Origin: Amycolatopsis orientalis DSM 40040 = KCTC 9412
Lineage (GTDB): Bacteria; Actinomycetota; Actinomycetes; Mycobacteriales; Pseudonocardiaceae
Reading direction: 5' to 3'
Length of the DNA: 64,000 nucleotides
Assembly (NCBI RefSeq): GCF_000478275.1
Contig: NZ_ASJB01000080.1
Location: 372,001-436,000 of the forward strand
The stretch's first letter is position 1. Each line of letters starts with the position of its first letter. The notes under the pieces are model-generated. The model was not told where the DNA came from, ran no database searches, and saw only the letters and a program-made list of their open reading frames with translations. The position numbers and the translations under genes are program-made. This document shows positions 8,203 to 14,342 of this stretch, piece by piece.

Positions 8203-8593
8203 CCGTGACGACGAACGCCGCGCGCGCGGGCAGGCCGAGGGCCGCCCACAGCCCGGTGGGATCGGTTTCCCCGATACCCAGCCGGAACGGCTGCGCGTCG
8301 ACCGTCAGGAACTCGGTTTCGAGCAGGACCCGCAGCGACCGGTCGAGCAGGGTGTGCTCGTCGCGGACCCGGTCCGCCCGTGCGGTGACCAGATAGGACA
8401 GTGCGCACCGCTTCGCCCGCACGGCGCCGTTTTCCGGACCGGCGCCGTGCAGGGCGAAGAGGAACAGGTCGACGCTCGATACCCGCGTCTCCGTCTGCCA
8501 GGTGGGTTTCGGCGGATCCAGCCGGACCACCGTCCCCTCCGGCAGATGAGGTGCGATGAGCAGGCACAAGGCCTCGTCGACCTGCGTGATCAC
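8180..8593 (-). CDS. Pvc16-like (DUF4255) family protein
   Basis: A 137-residue protein resembling the Pvc16 N-terminal/DUF4255 domain: it opens MITQVDEALCLLI, has RLDPPKPTWQ, then SSVDLFLFAL, the SYLVTARADRVRDEHTLLDRS helix and a FVVTVTAEYRG end strand. In contractile injection systems Pvc16-type proteins cap the sheath/tube assembly. No sheath, tube or baseplate genes lie in this window, so it may be an orphan or a domesticated relic. It starts four bases after the stop of the upstream LuxR gene and is surely co-transcribed with it. Family assignment is from motif pattern only. Confidence 0.68.
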   Translation of the reverse strand: MITQVDEALCLLIAPHLPEGTVVRLDPPKPTWQTETRVSSVDLFLFALHGAGPENGAVRAKRCALSYLVTARADRVRDEHTLLDRSLRVLLETEFLTVDAQPFRLGIGETDPTGLWAALGLPARAAFVVTVTAEYRG

Positions 8594-8597
8594 GGGC

Positions 8598-9230
8598 TCA
8601 GATCAATCCCTCACGCAGTGCGTAGGCCACCGCGTGCGAGCGGTTCCGGAGCTGGAACCGGTTGGTCACGTCGTGCAGGATGCTCTTCACCGTGCGCTGC
8701 GAGTAGCAGAGCTGATCGGCGATCTCCTGCGTCGAGAACCCCGACGCGACCAGCTTGAGCACCTCGGTCTCCCGGTTGCTCATGCCGCCGAAGTGCAGGC
8801 CGCGCGGCTGCAGTACCTGGCGCTGCAGCCGGGAGACCCGGTGCAGGAGCCTGCCGAGCAGGTCGGGCGGGAGCGCGCCTTCCCCGGCGGCGGCCGCCTT
8901 GATCAGCCGGACCAGAACGTCGGCGCCGGCTTCCGAGCGGCGGGCGACCGCGCAGACACCGTGCTCGATGGCGCCGAGGATCTCGTTGTCGTCGACCTCA
9001 CCCGCGATGAGCACGATGCGGGTGAACCCCTGGTGGTGCAGCGCGGACAGCATCTGCGTCATCGCCTCGTCGAGGCGGTCGGTGACCAGGAGGGCCACCA
9101 TGCTCGGGTCGGTGGTCTCCCCGTCCACCAGCCAGACGTCGTCACGGGAGCGCAGCGTCATGCAGACGCCGTTGTGCAGGATCGGATCGGTGGCGCGGAC
9201 GATCACCGGTGTCCTGTTCGGTTCGAACAT
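8598..9230 (-). CDS. LuxR-family regulator with degenerate receiver
   Basis: This 210-residue protein has a C-terminal LuxR/FixJ helix-turn-helix (about 148-205; SNRETEVLKLVASGFSTQEI, then YSQRTVKSILHDV). The N-terminal part has the length of a receiver domain but lacks the usual acidic pair (it reads VIVRATDPILHNG) and has no clear phospho-Asp, so it is probably phosphorylation-independent. ATG 9230 is preferred because the domain begins there and AGGGGAATGGGA lies upstream; a GTG further out (9284) is unlikely. It leads a two-gene unit with the Pvc16-like gene. Confidence 0.82.
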   Translation of the reverse strand: MFEPNRTPVIVRATDPILHNGVCMTLRSRDDVWLVDGETTDPSMVALLVTDRLDEAMTQMLSALHHQGFTRIVLIAGEVDDNEILGAIEHGVCAVARRSEAGADVLVRLIKAAAAGEGALPPDLLGRLLHRVSRLQRQVLQPRGLHFGGMSNRETEVLKLVASGFSTQEIADQLCYSQRTVKSILHDVTNRFQLRNRSHAVAYALREGLI

Positions 9231-9253
9231 GTGATTCCCATTCCCCTCGAACG

Positions 9254-9277
9254 GTGCGAGGGCCCCACCCCTCGCAC
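9254..9277. promoter_or_regulatory. Leader hairpin or operator upstream of LuxR gene
   Basis: A perfect inverted repeat GTGCGAGGG / CCCTCGCAC with a six-base loop sits 24-47 bases before the ATG at 9230. A second, shorter one (TCACCC/GGGTGA, 9281-9296) follows. Their place in the leader suggests an autoregulatory operator or an RNA hairpin. This is inference. Confidence 0.4.
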
Positions 9278-9284
9278 TACTCAC

Positions 9285-9649
9285 CCTGCCGGGTGAGGTG
9301 TCCCGGGCACATGGGACTCCGGTCCCGACATTGCCCGAAAAGCCGCCCTTATCGGGGTCGCCAAGTCGTGAGTGGCGATGACGGTTCGAGCCAAACGTGT
9401 TTCAAGTACCTACCGGGGTGGGTTCGTCGGCTCGGACCATCGCTACCAGGCTCAGTGGCACCACCGGTCACAGCGATAGCGCGTGAAGACCCCCTTCGCT
9501 CGGCTCAGCCGAGGAAACTCGACCTTCACACCTTCCTCAGTACATGATGGCCCCCTTCCTTGCGCCTAGCGCAAGGAAGGGGGCCATCATGTACTTCACC
9601 GCGAGCAAAGCCGCAGGCTACGAGTAGGTATCTAAGAGAGAGTTCGTCA
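9285..9649. other. Gene-free region between two LuxR-type genes
   Basis: The 463-bp gap from 9231 to 9693 has no convincing reading frame. It holds the leader hairpins of the LuxR gene, a long perfect hairpin (9541-9593), and two half-arms of a D-family palindrome at its flanks (9365-9387 and 9650-9672) separated by 262 bp. A shorter GTAGGTA inverted pair (in AAGTACCTAC near 9400 and GAGTAGGTA near 9621-9630) is nested inside. Confidence 0.6.
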
Positions 9650-9672
9650 GAACCGTCATTGCCACTCACGAC
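9365..9672. repeat. Split D-family palindrome (arms 9365-9387 and 9650-9672)
   Basis: The two 23-bp arms are inverted copies with 22/23 matches (GTCGTGAGTGGC-ATGACGGTTC). At two other places in the window the same arms are fused into one hairpin with a 2-base loop (39545-39590, 59358-59403). Here they are 262 bp apart, as if a segment had been inserted between them or as if a larger element carries them as terminal repeats. Confidence 0.75.
9541..9593. repeat. Perfect 25-bp-stem hairpin, C-type family
   Basis: A 25-bp perfect inverted repeat with a CTA loop; the stem core GGCCCCCTTCCTTGCGC resembles other C-type hairpins of the window. It lies 3' of the plus-strand direction of no gene, upstream of the 8598-9230 gene and downstream of the 9694-10341 gene, so it may end transcripts of the latter. 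Confidence 0.8.
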
Positions 9673-9693
9673 CCGGTGCGCGATGGCGACCGA

Positions 9694-10341
9694 TCACCGG
9701 CCCAGCCCGGCTTCGCGGGCGCGCACGATCGCTTCGGCGCGGTCCGCGACGTGGAGTTTGCTGAATACGTTGGAAATGTGGTTCCGCACGGTTTTCGGGC
9801 TGAGGCACAAGGTGCTCGCGATGGCGGTGTTGCTGTGGCCGCCGGCGATGAGGGAGAGGACCTCCCGTTCGCGGACGGTCAGTTCCGGGAACACCGTGTC
9901 CGGGCTCGGCTGAGAATGATTGAAGAAGCCGAGGACCCGTGTCGCTATGTCGGGCCCGAAGATCGCTTCGCGCCTTGCGACGGCGTGGACGGCGCGGATG
10001 ATTTCGTCGGGCTCCGCGTCTTTCAGCAGATATCCGCGGGCCCCGGCCCGCATCGCGGAGAAAACGGCCTCGCTTTCGTCGGCCATCGTCAGCATGAGCA
10101 CGCCGATGTCCGGCTGCCTGGCGACGATGTGACGGGTCGCTTCGGCGCCGCTGAGGTCGGGCAGGTGCAGGTCCATGACCACGACGTCGGGCCCGAGGAC
10201 GCTCGCCGCGCTGATCGCGTGCGCCCCGCTCGCGGCCTCGCCGACCACGTCGATCCGCGGTTCGTTGGCGAGCAGTGTGCACACCCCGAACCGGAACAAT
10301 GGATGGTCGTCGACCACGAGCACACGAAGGTGTTCAGTCAT
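9694..10341 (-). CDS. NarL/FixJ-family response regulator
   Basis: A 215-residue protein with a complete receiver: D11-D12 (LVVDDHPLF), phospho-acceptor D57 (VVMDLHLPD) and K107 (YLLKDA). A LuxR helix-turn-helix follows (about 150-210; TVREREVLSLIAGGHSNTA, LSPKTVRNHISNVF). ATG 10341 follows GGGGGAG with good spacing. No cognate histidine kinase is adjacent, so it is an orphan. It has the same orientation as the atypical LuxR regulator downstream, about 460 bp away, and may act with it. Confidence 0.9.
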   Translation of the reverse strand: MTEHLRVLVVDDHPLFRFGVCTLLANEPRIDVVGEAASGAHAISAASVLGPDVVVMDLHLPDLSGAEATRHIVARQPDIGVLMLTMADESEAVFSAMRAGARGYLLKDAEPDEIIRAVHAVARREAIFGPDIATRVLGFFNHSQPSPDTVFPELTVREREVLSLIAGGHSNTAIASTLCLSPKTVRNHISNVFSKLHVADRAEAIVRAREAGLGR

Positions 10342-10500
10342 CCGGGCTCCCCCTGTCTCCCCGTCGCGGCACGCTAGCGAGCGGGCCGGTCGCGGACAAC
10401 GCGTGGTCCGGACAGCGGACCGGCGAGAATTCAACGCCTGACGAGTATCGCGTATCGCGGCGATCCGCCCAAGTCCTTAACCCTTTCGGCCCAGGAGGGG

Positions 10501-10566
10501 GAGCGAGGGACCTTTGCTCTCGCCGCCCGGGCACGCCGAGCGAGCGATAGCAAAGGTCCCTTGCTC
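10501..10566. repeat. A-family palindrome touching the oxidoreductase stop
   Basis: Arms 10501-10523 and 10544-10566 carry the A-family core (AGGGACCTTTGCT and its complement). The conserved flank continues to the TCA (stop, 10579-10581) of the minus-strand gene, so on that strand the element reads TGA-CCTGCGGAAAGAGAG and then the stem. Probable terminator for that gene. Confidence 0.8.
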
Positions 10567-10578
10567 TCTTTCCGCAGG

Positions 10579-11415
10579 TCAGACGAAGGCAGCGGCGTGC
10601 TCGCGGGCCCACTCGGCGAACGTCAGCGGCGCCCGGCCGAGGAGTTCGCGGACGGTGTCGAACACGATCTCCTCGTTCCCGGCGGACTGCCGTTTGAGTT
10701 CGAAGAACCCGTCGACCGCCGAAGCGGGCCAGCCATGCCCGAGCATCCGGGCGCGGGCGTCGGCCTCGGGCTCTTCGACGTAGGTCAGCCGTCGTCCGAG
10801 GGCTTCGCCGAGGATCTCGACCTGCCGACGCGTCGTGAGGGCTTCGCCGCCGGTGATCGGGTAGGTCTTGCCCGCGTGCCCCTCGGTGGTGAGCACGGTC
10901 GCGGCGACTTCGGCGATGTCGCGGACGTGCACCAGCGCGGACGCCGGATCGCCTTCGGGGACGCGGATGACGCCGTCGCCGCGGACCGCGTGCAGCCAGG
11001 CGAACCGGTTGTCCATGAACGTGCCGGGCCGCAGGATCGTCCAGTCCGGCCCGGCCTCGCGCACGGCCTGCTCGGCCGCGGCGTGTACCGAGGAGATCGG
11101 ATCCGTCTGTCCGAAGTGGACGCCGGTGGTGGAGAGCTTGACGAGCCGGTCGACGCCGGTGGCGGCCTTGACCACGGCGCGTTCCTGGGCGAGACCGTCC
11201 GAGCCGTGCCCGGAGGTCAGGATGAAGACGCGATCGACACCGTCGAGCAGCGCGGGGTCGAAGGCGTCGAGGTCGCATGCGGCGACTTCGGCACGCGGAT
11301 CGAGGCGGGCGCGGGCCGGATCACGGGTCAGGGCGCGCACGCGAGCGCCCTTGTCCAGCAGCGCGGGAACGAGTTCGCGGCCGATTTTGCCGGTGGAACC
11401 GAGTACGAGAATCAT
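10579..11415 (-). CDS. NmrA/SDR-family NAD(P)-binding oxidoreductase
   Basis: A 278-residue atypical short-chain dehydrogenase of the NmrA / quinone-oxidoreductase-like type. The dinucleotide loop is LVLGSTGKIGREL (about 3-15); DLDAFDPALLDGVDRVFIL and KLSTTGVHFG follow, then WTILRPGTFMDN, typical of NmrA-like proteins that sense or reduce with NAD(P)H. The C-terminal half is helical. The stop codon lies at the border of an A-family palindrome. It follows the MFS exporter gene in the same direction (12-bp gap), so both may respond to the same compound. Substrate unknown. Confidence 0.85.
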   Translation of the reverse strand: MILVLGSTGKIGRELVPALLDKGARVRALTRDPARARLDPRAEVAACDLDAFDPALLDGVDRVFILTSGHGSDGLAQERAVVKAATGVDRLVKLSTTGVHFGQTDPISSVHAAAEQAVREAGPDWTILRPGTFMDNRFAWLHAVRGDGVIRVPEGDPASALVHVRDIAEVAATVLTTEGHAGKTYPITGGEALTTRRQVEILGEALGRRLTYVEEPEADARARMLGHGWPASAVDGFFELKRQSAGNEEIVFDTVRELLGRAPLTFAEWAREHAAAFV

Positions 11416-11427
11416 CGAAGAAATCCT

Positions 11428-12786
11428 TCAGTGGTGGCGTCGCAGCGCGACGCGGGGCAGGAAGAGGGAAGCGACGAGGCCGATCACGAGGGCGGGGACC
11501 ATCACCCAGAACACGCCGTTGAGCGCGGAGGCATAGCCGCTGGGGCTGTCGGTGCCGAACGCACTCGTGAACACCGCTCCGAAAACGGTCAGCCCAGCCG
11601 TGGTGCCGAGAGAGCGCAGGAAGCCGACGGTCGCCGAAACGGCGCCGAGATCGGTCCGGGCCACGTTCTGCTGAGCGGCCATGGAAAGCACCTGGATGTT
11701 GAGCCCGGCCGCGATGCCGAACACGACGAGGTAGGCGACGACGAGCGGCAACGGCGTGGTTTCGTCCATTGTGGACATGGCGAGCGCGGCGGCGAGGCCG
11801 AGCGTCATGCTGAGGATCGGTGCCCAGCGATAGGCGCCGGTCTTGGCGATGATCCGGCCCGCGACCATCGACGACGCGGCGACAGCGAGCGTCATCGGCA
11901 GGAGCAGGAGTCCGGCTTCGGAAGGTCCAGCGCCGCCCGCGGTCTGCAGGAAGAGCGCCAGGTAGTTGACCGAACCCAGGAAGACGAATCCGGCGGCGGC
12001 ACTGGCCAGGACGCTCAGGCTGAACATCCTGGCGCGGAAGAGCCGGAGCGGGATGACCGGCGCGGCGGCCCGGCGCTCGATGGCCAGGAAGACGACGAGC
12101 AGCACCGCGCCGATCGACGCGGAGAGCGGCGTCGCCAGGGTGAGACCGACGATCGCGCCGGACAGGACGACGATGCCCGCGAAGTCGAACGGCGCGGTCG
12201 TCCGGCGTCGTTCGAGCTGGAGGGAGCGCGCGACGATGACGAGTGCGATCAGGCCGATCGGCACGTTGACCAGGAAGATCGAACGCCAGCCCGCCAGGTC
12301 GGTCAGTACGCCGCCGACGACCGGGCCCGCCAGCGAGGAGCCGGCGAAGCAGAGCGAGAACCAGGCGAAATAGCGGGCGCCTTCGCGGCCGGGGAACAGT
12401 TCGCCGATGATCGCGGCGACCGTGACGAACAGGCCGCCGGAGCCGACGCCCTGCAGGACGCGGGCGGCGATCAGCAGCGGCATCGTCGGTGCGAGTGCGC
12501 AGGCGAGGGAGCCGAGGACGAACAGGGCGATCGCGGCGAGAACGACGCGTTTACGGCCGAAGAGGTCGCCGAGCTTCCCGTAGACCGGCGCGCTGACGCT
12601 GCCTGCCAGCAGATAGGCGGTGGTGACCCAGGCGAACGACGTGGCGCCGCCGAGTTCGCCGACCATCCGCGGCAGGGCGGTCGCGACGACCTGGGCGTCG
12701 AGCATTCCCAGGAACACGGCGGCGAAGAGCCCGACAAGGGCAAGGGTGTTGTGGACGCGCGGAGGCGCGCCGGGAGCGGTGCTCAA
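11428..12786 (-). CDS. MFS transporter, DHA2-type drug exporter
   Basis: A 452-residue major facilitator with about 14 hydrophobic segments. Motif A is readable as GKLGDLFGRKRVVL (about 70-83), and the DHA2 signature LDAQVVATALPRMVGEL lies in TM1, where an acidic residue typical of drug/proton antiporters sits. RVLQGVGSGG (motif B) and PIGLIALVI follow. It should export a small hydrophobic compound using the proton gradient. The start is a TTG at 12786 with only a weak upstream Shine-Dalgarno sequence; no other start is available before TM1. It precedes the oxidoreductase gene in one operon. Confidence 0.9.
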   Translation of the reverse strand: MSTAPGAPPRVHNTLALVGLFAAVFLGMLDAQVVATALPRMVGELGGATSFAWVTTAYLLAGSVSAPVYGKLGDLFGRKRVVLAAIALFVLGSLACALAPTMPLLIAARVLQGVGSGGLFVTVAAIIGELFPGREGARYFAWFSLCFAGSSLAGPVVGGVLTDLAGWRSIFLVNVPIGLIALVIVARSLQLERRRTTAPFDFAGIVVLSGAIVGLTLATPLSASIGAVLLVVFLAIERRAAAPVIPLRLFRARMFSLSVLASAAAGFVFLGSVNYLALFLQTAGGAGPSEAGLLLLPMTLAVAASSMVAGRIIAKTGAYRWAPILSMTLGLAAALAMSTMDETTPLPLVVAYLVVFGIAAGLNIQVLSMAAQQNVARTDLGAVSATVGFLRSLGTTAGLTVFGAVFTSAFGTDSPSGYASALNGVFWVMVPALVIGLVASLFLPRVALRRHH

Positions 12787-13036
12787 GAAAGAGATCCATT
12801 CACTGGAAGAAACGAGGGAACGCGAGGGACGCAGAGCGCTGCTGGAGAAAGCAGCCCCTGGATCCCCGCCAAGACGGGAAAAGGCTCAACCGTCATCCGA
12901 ACCGGATGCGGTCCTCTTCGCGCTTGGCGATCACCTCGAATTCGTCCCGCTCGACCGTACGAACCCGGCCGGCGTCATCAGTGAAGGAACGTTGACCTGG
13001 ATGACCCTAGGCAATCACATGTACTTTGACAAGTAC

Positions 13037-13576
13037 CTAGCGGAGCGGGATGACGTCCTCGTCCGGCTCGTCGCTGTCGCGGCGGCGTTTGCCCAGCTCA
13101 TCCGGGAAGACCCACTTCTTGAAACCCCAGAAGCGGAAGAACATCGCCAGGAGCATGCCGATGATCGACCCGCTCGTGAAGTCCGCGAACTCCTGGACGA
13201 ACCGCGTCACATGCGGCACTTCGAGATCGAAGATGTACCGGGAGGTGTACAGCGGGATCAGGTTGACCACCACGGCGATCCCGCTGATCACGAAGAAGAG
13301 CGCCGCCTCGTGATGCCGCTCGCGGCCGCCGCGGGTCCGGAAGGACCATTCGCGGTTGAGGATGTACGACACGATCGTCGCGACGATGATCGCGATCGCC
13401 TTCGCCGTGGTCGGCTTCGACTCCAGCACGCTGAGTTTCAGCAGGTACCAGACCCCGTTGTCGACCAGGAACGTCGTGCCGCCGACGATCCCGAACTTCA
13501 GCAGCTCGCGGTGCTTGATCAGCACGGAGCGGAACGGCTCGGGCGTCCGGGAAAGGACGGATTCGACCACGGTCAC
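13037..13576 (-). CDS. GtrA-family membrane protein
   Basis: A 179-residue protein with four hydrophobic helices and the GtrA family pattern: LLKFGIVGGTTFLVDNGV in TM1, then SYILNREWSFRTRGGRER, and FFRFWGFKKWVFPDEL at the end of TM4. GtrA proteins move polyprenol-linked sugars across the membrane or help glycosyltransferases. The C-terminal tail is charged. In M. tuberculosis the equivalent (Rv3277) lies next to purK; here a paralogue is directly upstream, so the gene is duplicated in tandem. Confidence 0.88.
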   Translation of the reverse strand: MTVVESVLSRTPEPFRSVLIKHRELLKFGIVGGTTFLVDNGVWYLLKLSVLESKPTTAKAIAIIVATIVSYILNREWSFRTRGGRERHHEAALFFVISGIAVVVNLIPLYTSRYIFDLEVPHVTRFVQEFADFTSGSIIGMLLAMFFRFWGFKKWVFPDELGKRRRDSDEPDEDVIPLR

Positions 13577-13682
13577 CCAGCCAGTCTAATTCGGTTCGCT
13601 CGTCGAATGGGCTCGCAGGGCATATCCGGAGCGTTATATGGCGCTTTGGGCGATTCCTTGAGCCGGGTGTGCCGCCCAGGGG

Positions 13683-13704
13683 AGCAAGGGACCTTTGCTA
13701 TCGC
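13683..13704. repeat. A-family half element
   Basis: A single arm AGCAAGGGACCTTTGCTATC followed by GC lies 10 bp from the stop of the second GtrA gene. No complementary second arm is present, so this copy cannot form the long hairpin seen at 54402-54462. The internal AAGGGACCTTTG is itself self-complementary. Confidence 0.7.
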
Positions 13705-13713
13705 TTTGGCGGG

Positions 13714-14214
13714 TCAGGCGGCCTTGTCCCCGCGGTCGTCCGAAGAGGGACTCGCGCCGCCCCGCAGCAGCCGCGGCCGCGCGCCCGCCTCCGGGAAGAC
13801 CCACTTCTTGAACGACCACCAGCGGAACGCCGTGCCGAGCAGCGTGCCGATCACCACACCGCTGACGAAATCCGCGATCTCCTGCGTCAGCAGCCCGACG
13901 TGCGGCTGCTCCAGCCCGAGGACGTAGCGCGAAACCAGCTGCGGAAGCGCGTTGAGTCCCAGCGCGATCGCGCTGAGCAGGAAGAAGAGCGCCGCCTCGT
14001 GAGCCCGCTCACGGCCGCCGCGGGTGCGAAAGGACCATTCGCGGTTCGCCACGTAGGAGAAAACGGTCGCCACCAGGACGCCGATCATCAGGGCGGTCAC
14101 CGGTTTGTCGGTCAGCACGGTGAACTTCAGCCCGTAGGTGATCGTCATCGTGATGACGAAACTCGCACTCCCGACCACGGCGAAACGCAGCAGCTCCCGG
14201 TGTTTCCCCAGCAT
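13714..14214 (-). CDS. GtrA-family membrane protein (tandem paralogue)
   Basis: A 166-residue four-helix GtrA-like protein. LLRFAVVGSASFVITMTITY starts TM1; SYVANREWSFRTRGGRERAHEAALFF is nearly identical to the neighbouring copy over the REWSFRTRGGRER segment, and FRWWSFKKWVFPEAGARPR ends TM4. The two proteins share fold and motif order but diverge elsewhere, so they are old tandem duplicates with separate partners. Role: flipping or presenting polyprenyl-phosphate sugars; substrate unknown. Confidence 0.86.
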   Translation of the reverse strand: MLGKHRELLRFAVVGSASFVITMTITYGLKFTVLTDKPVTALMIGVLVATVFSYVANREWSFRTRGGRERAHEAALFFLLSAIALGLNALPQLVSRYVLGLEQPHVGLLTQEIADFVSGVVIGTLLGTAFRWWSFKKWVFPEAGARPRLLRGGASPSSDDRGDKAA

Positions 14215-14231
14215 GCGGGCACGGTACTAGA

Positions 14232-14316
14232 GGGGCTGAAGGGCGCTTTCCCCGCATGTGACGCGAGGAAAGCGCCCTTCACCGCGTGAGATGAGGGGAA
14301 AGGGCCCTTCAGCCCC
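14232..14316. repeat. B-family three-arm palindromic element
   Basis: About 85 bp with outer arms GGGGCTGAAGGGCGCTTTCC and GGAAAGGGCCCTTCAGCCCC and a middle arm GAGGAAAGCGCCCTTCAC that can also pair with the left arm. It lies between the tail of the fused sigma gene (stop 14343) and the start of the GtrA gene. Copies occur at 26828-26912 (same orientation) and 51229-51312 (reverse). Confidence 0.8.
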
Positions 14317-14342
14317 CGCGCCGCAGACCTTCGAGGAAGTCT

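Noticed and set aside
9365..9672. Insertion sequence bounded by 23-bp inverted repeats
   Set aside because: No transposase frame and no target-site duplication seen in 308 bp; at most a MITE-like or composite repeat.
10561..12984. 807-codon plus-strand open frame opposite the oxidoreductase and MFS genes
   Set aside because: Extreme Arg/Gly/Asp content, no domain motifs, and the opposite strand encodes two clear proteins.
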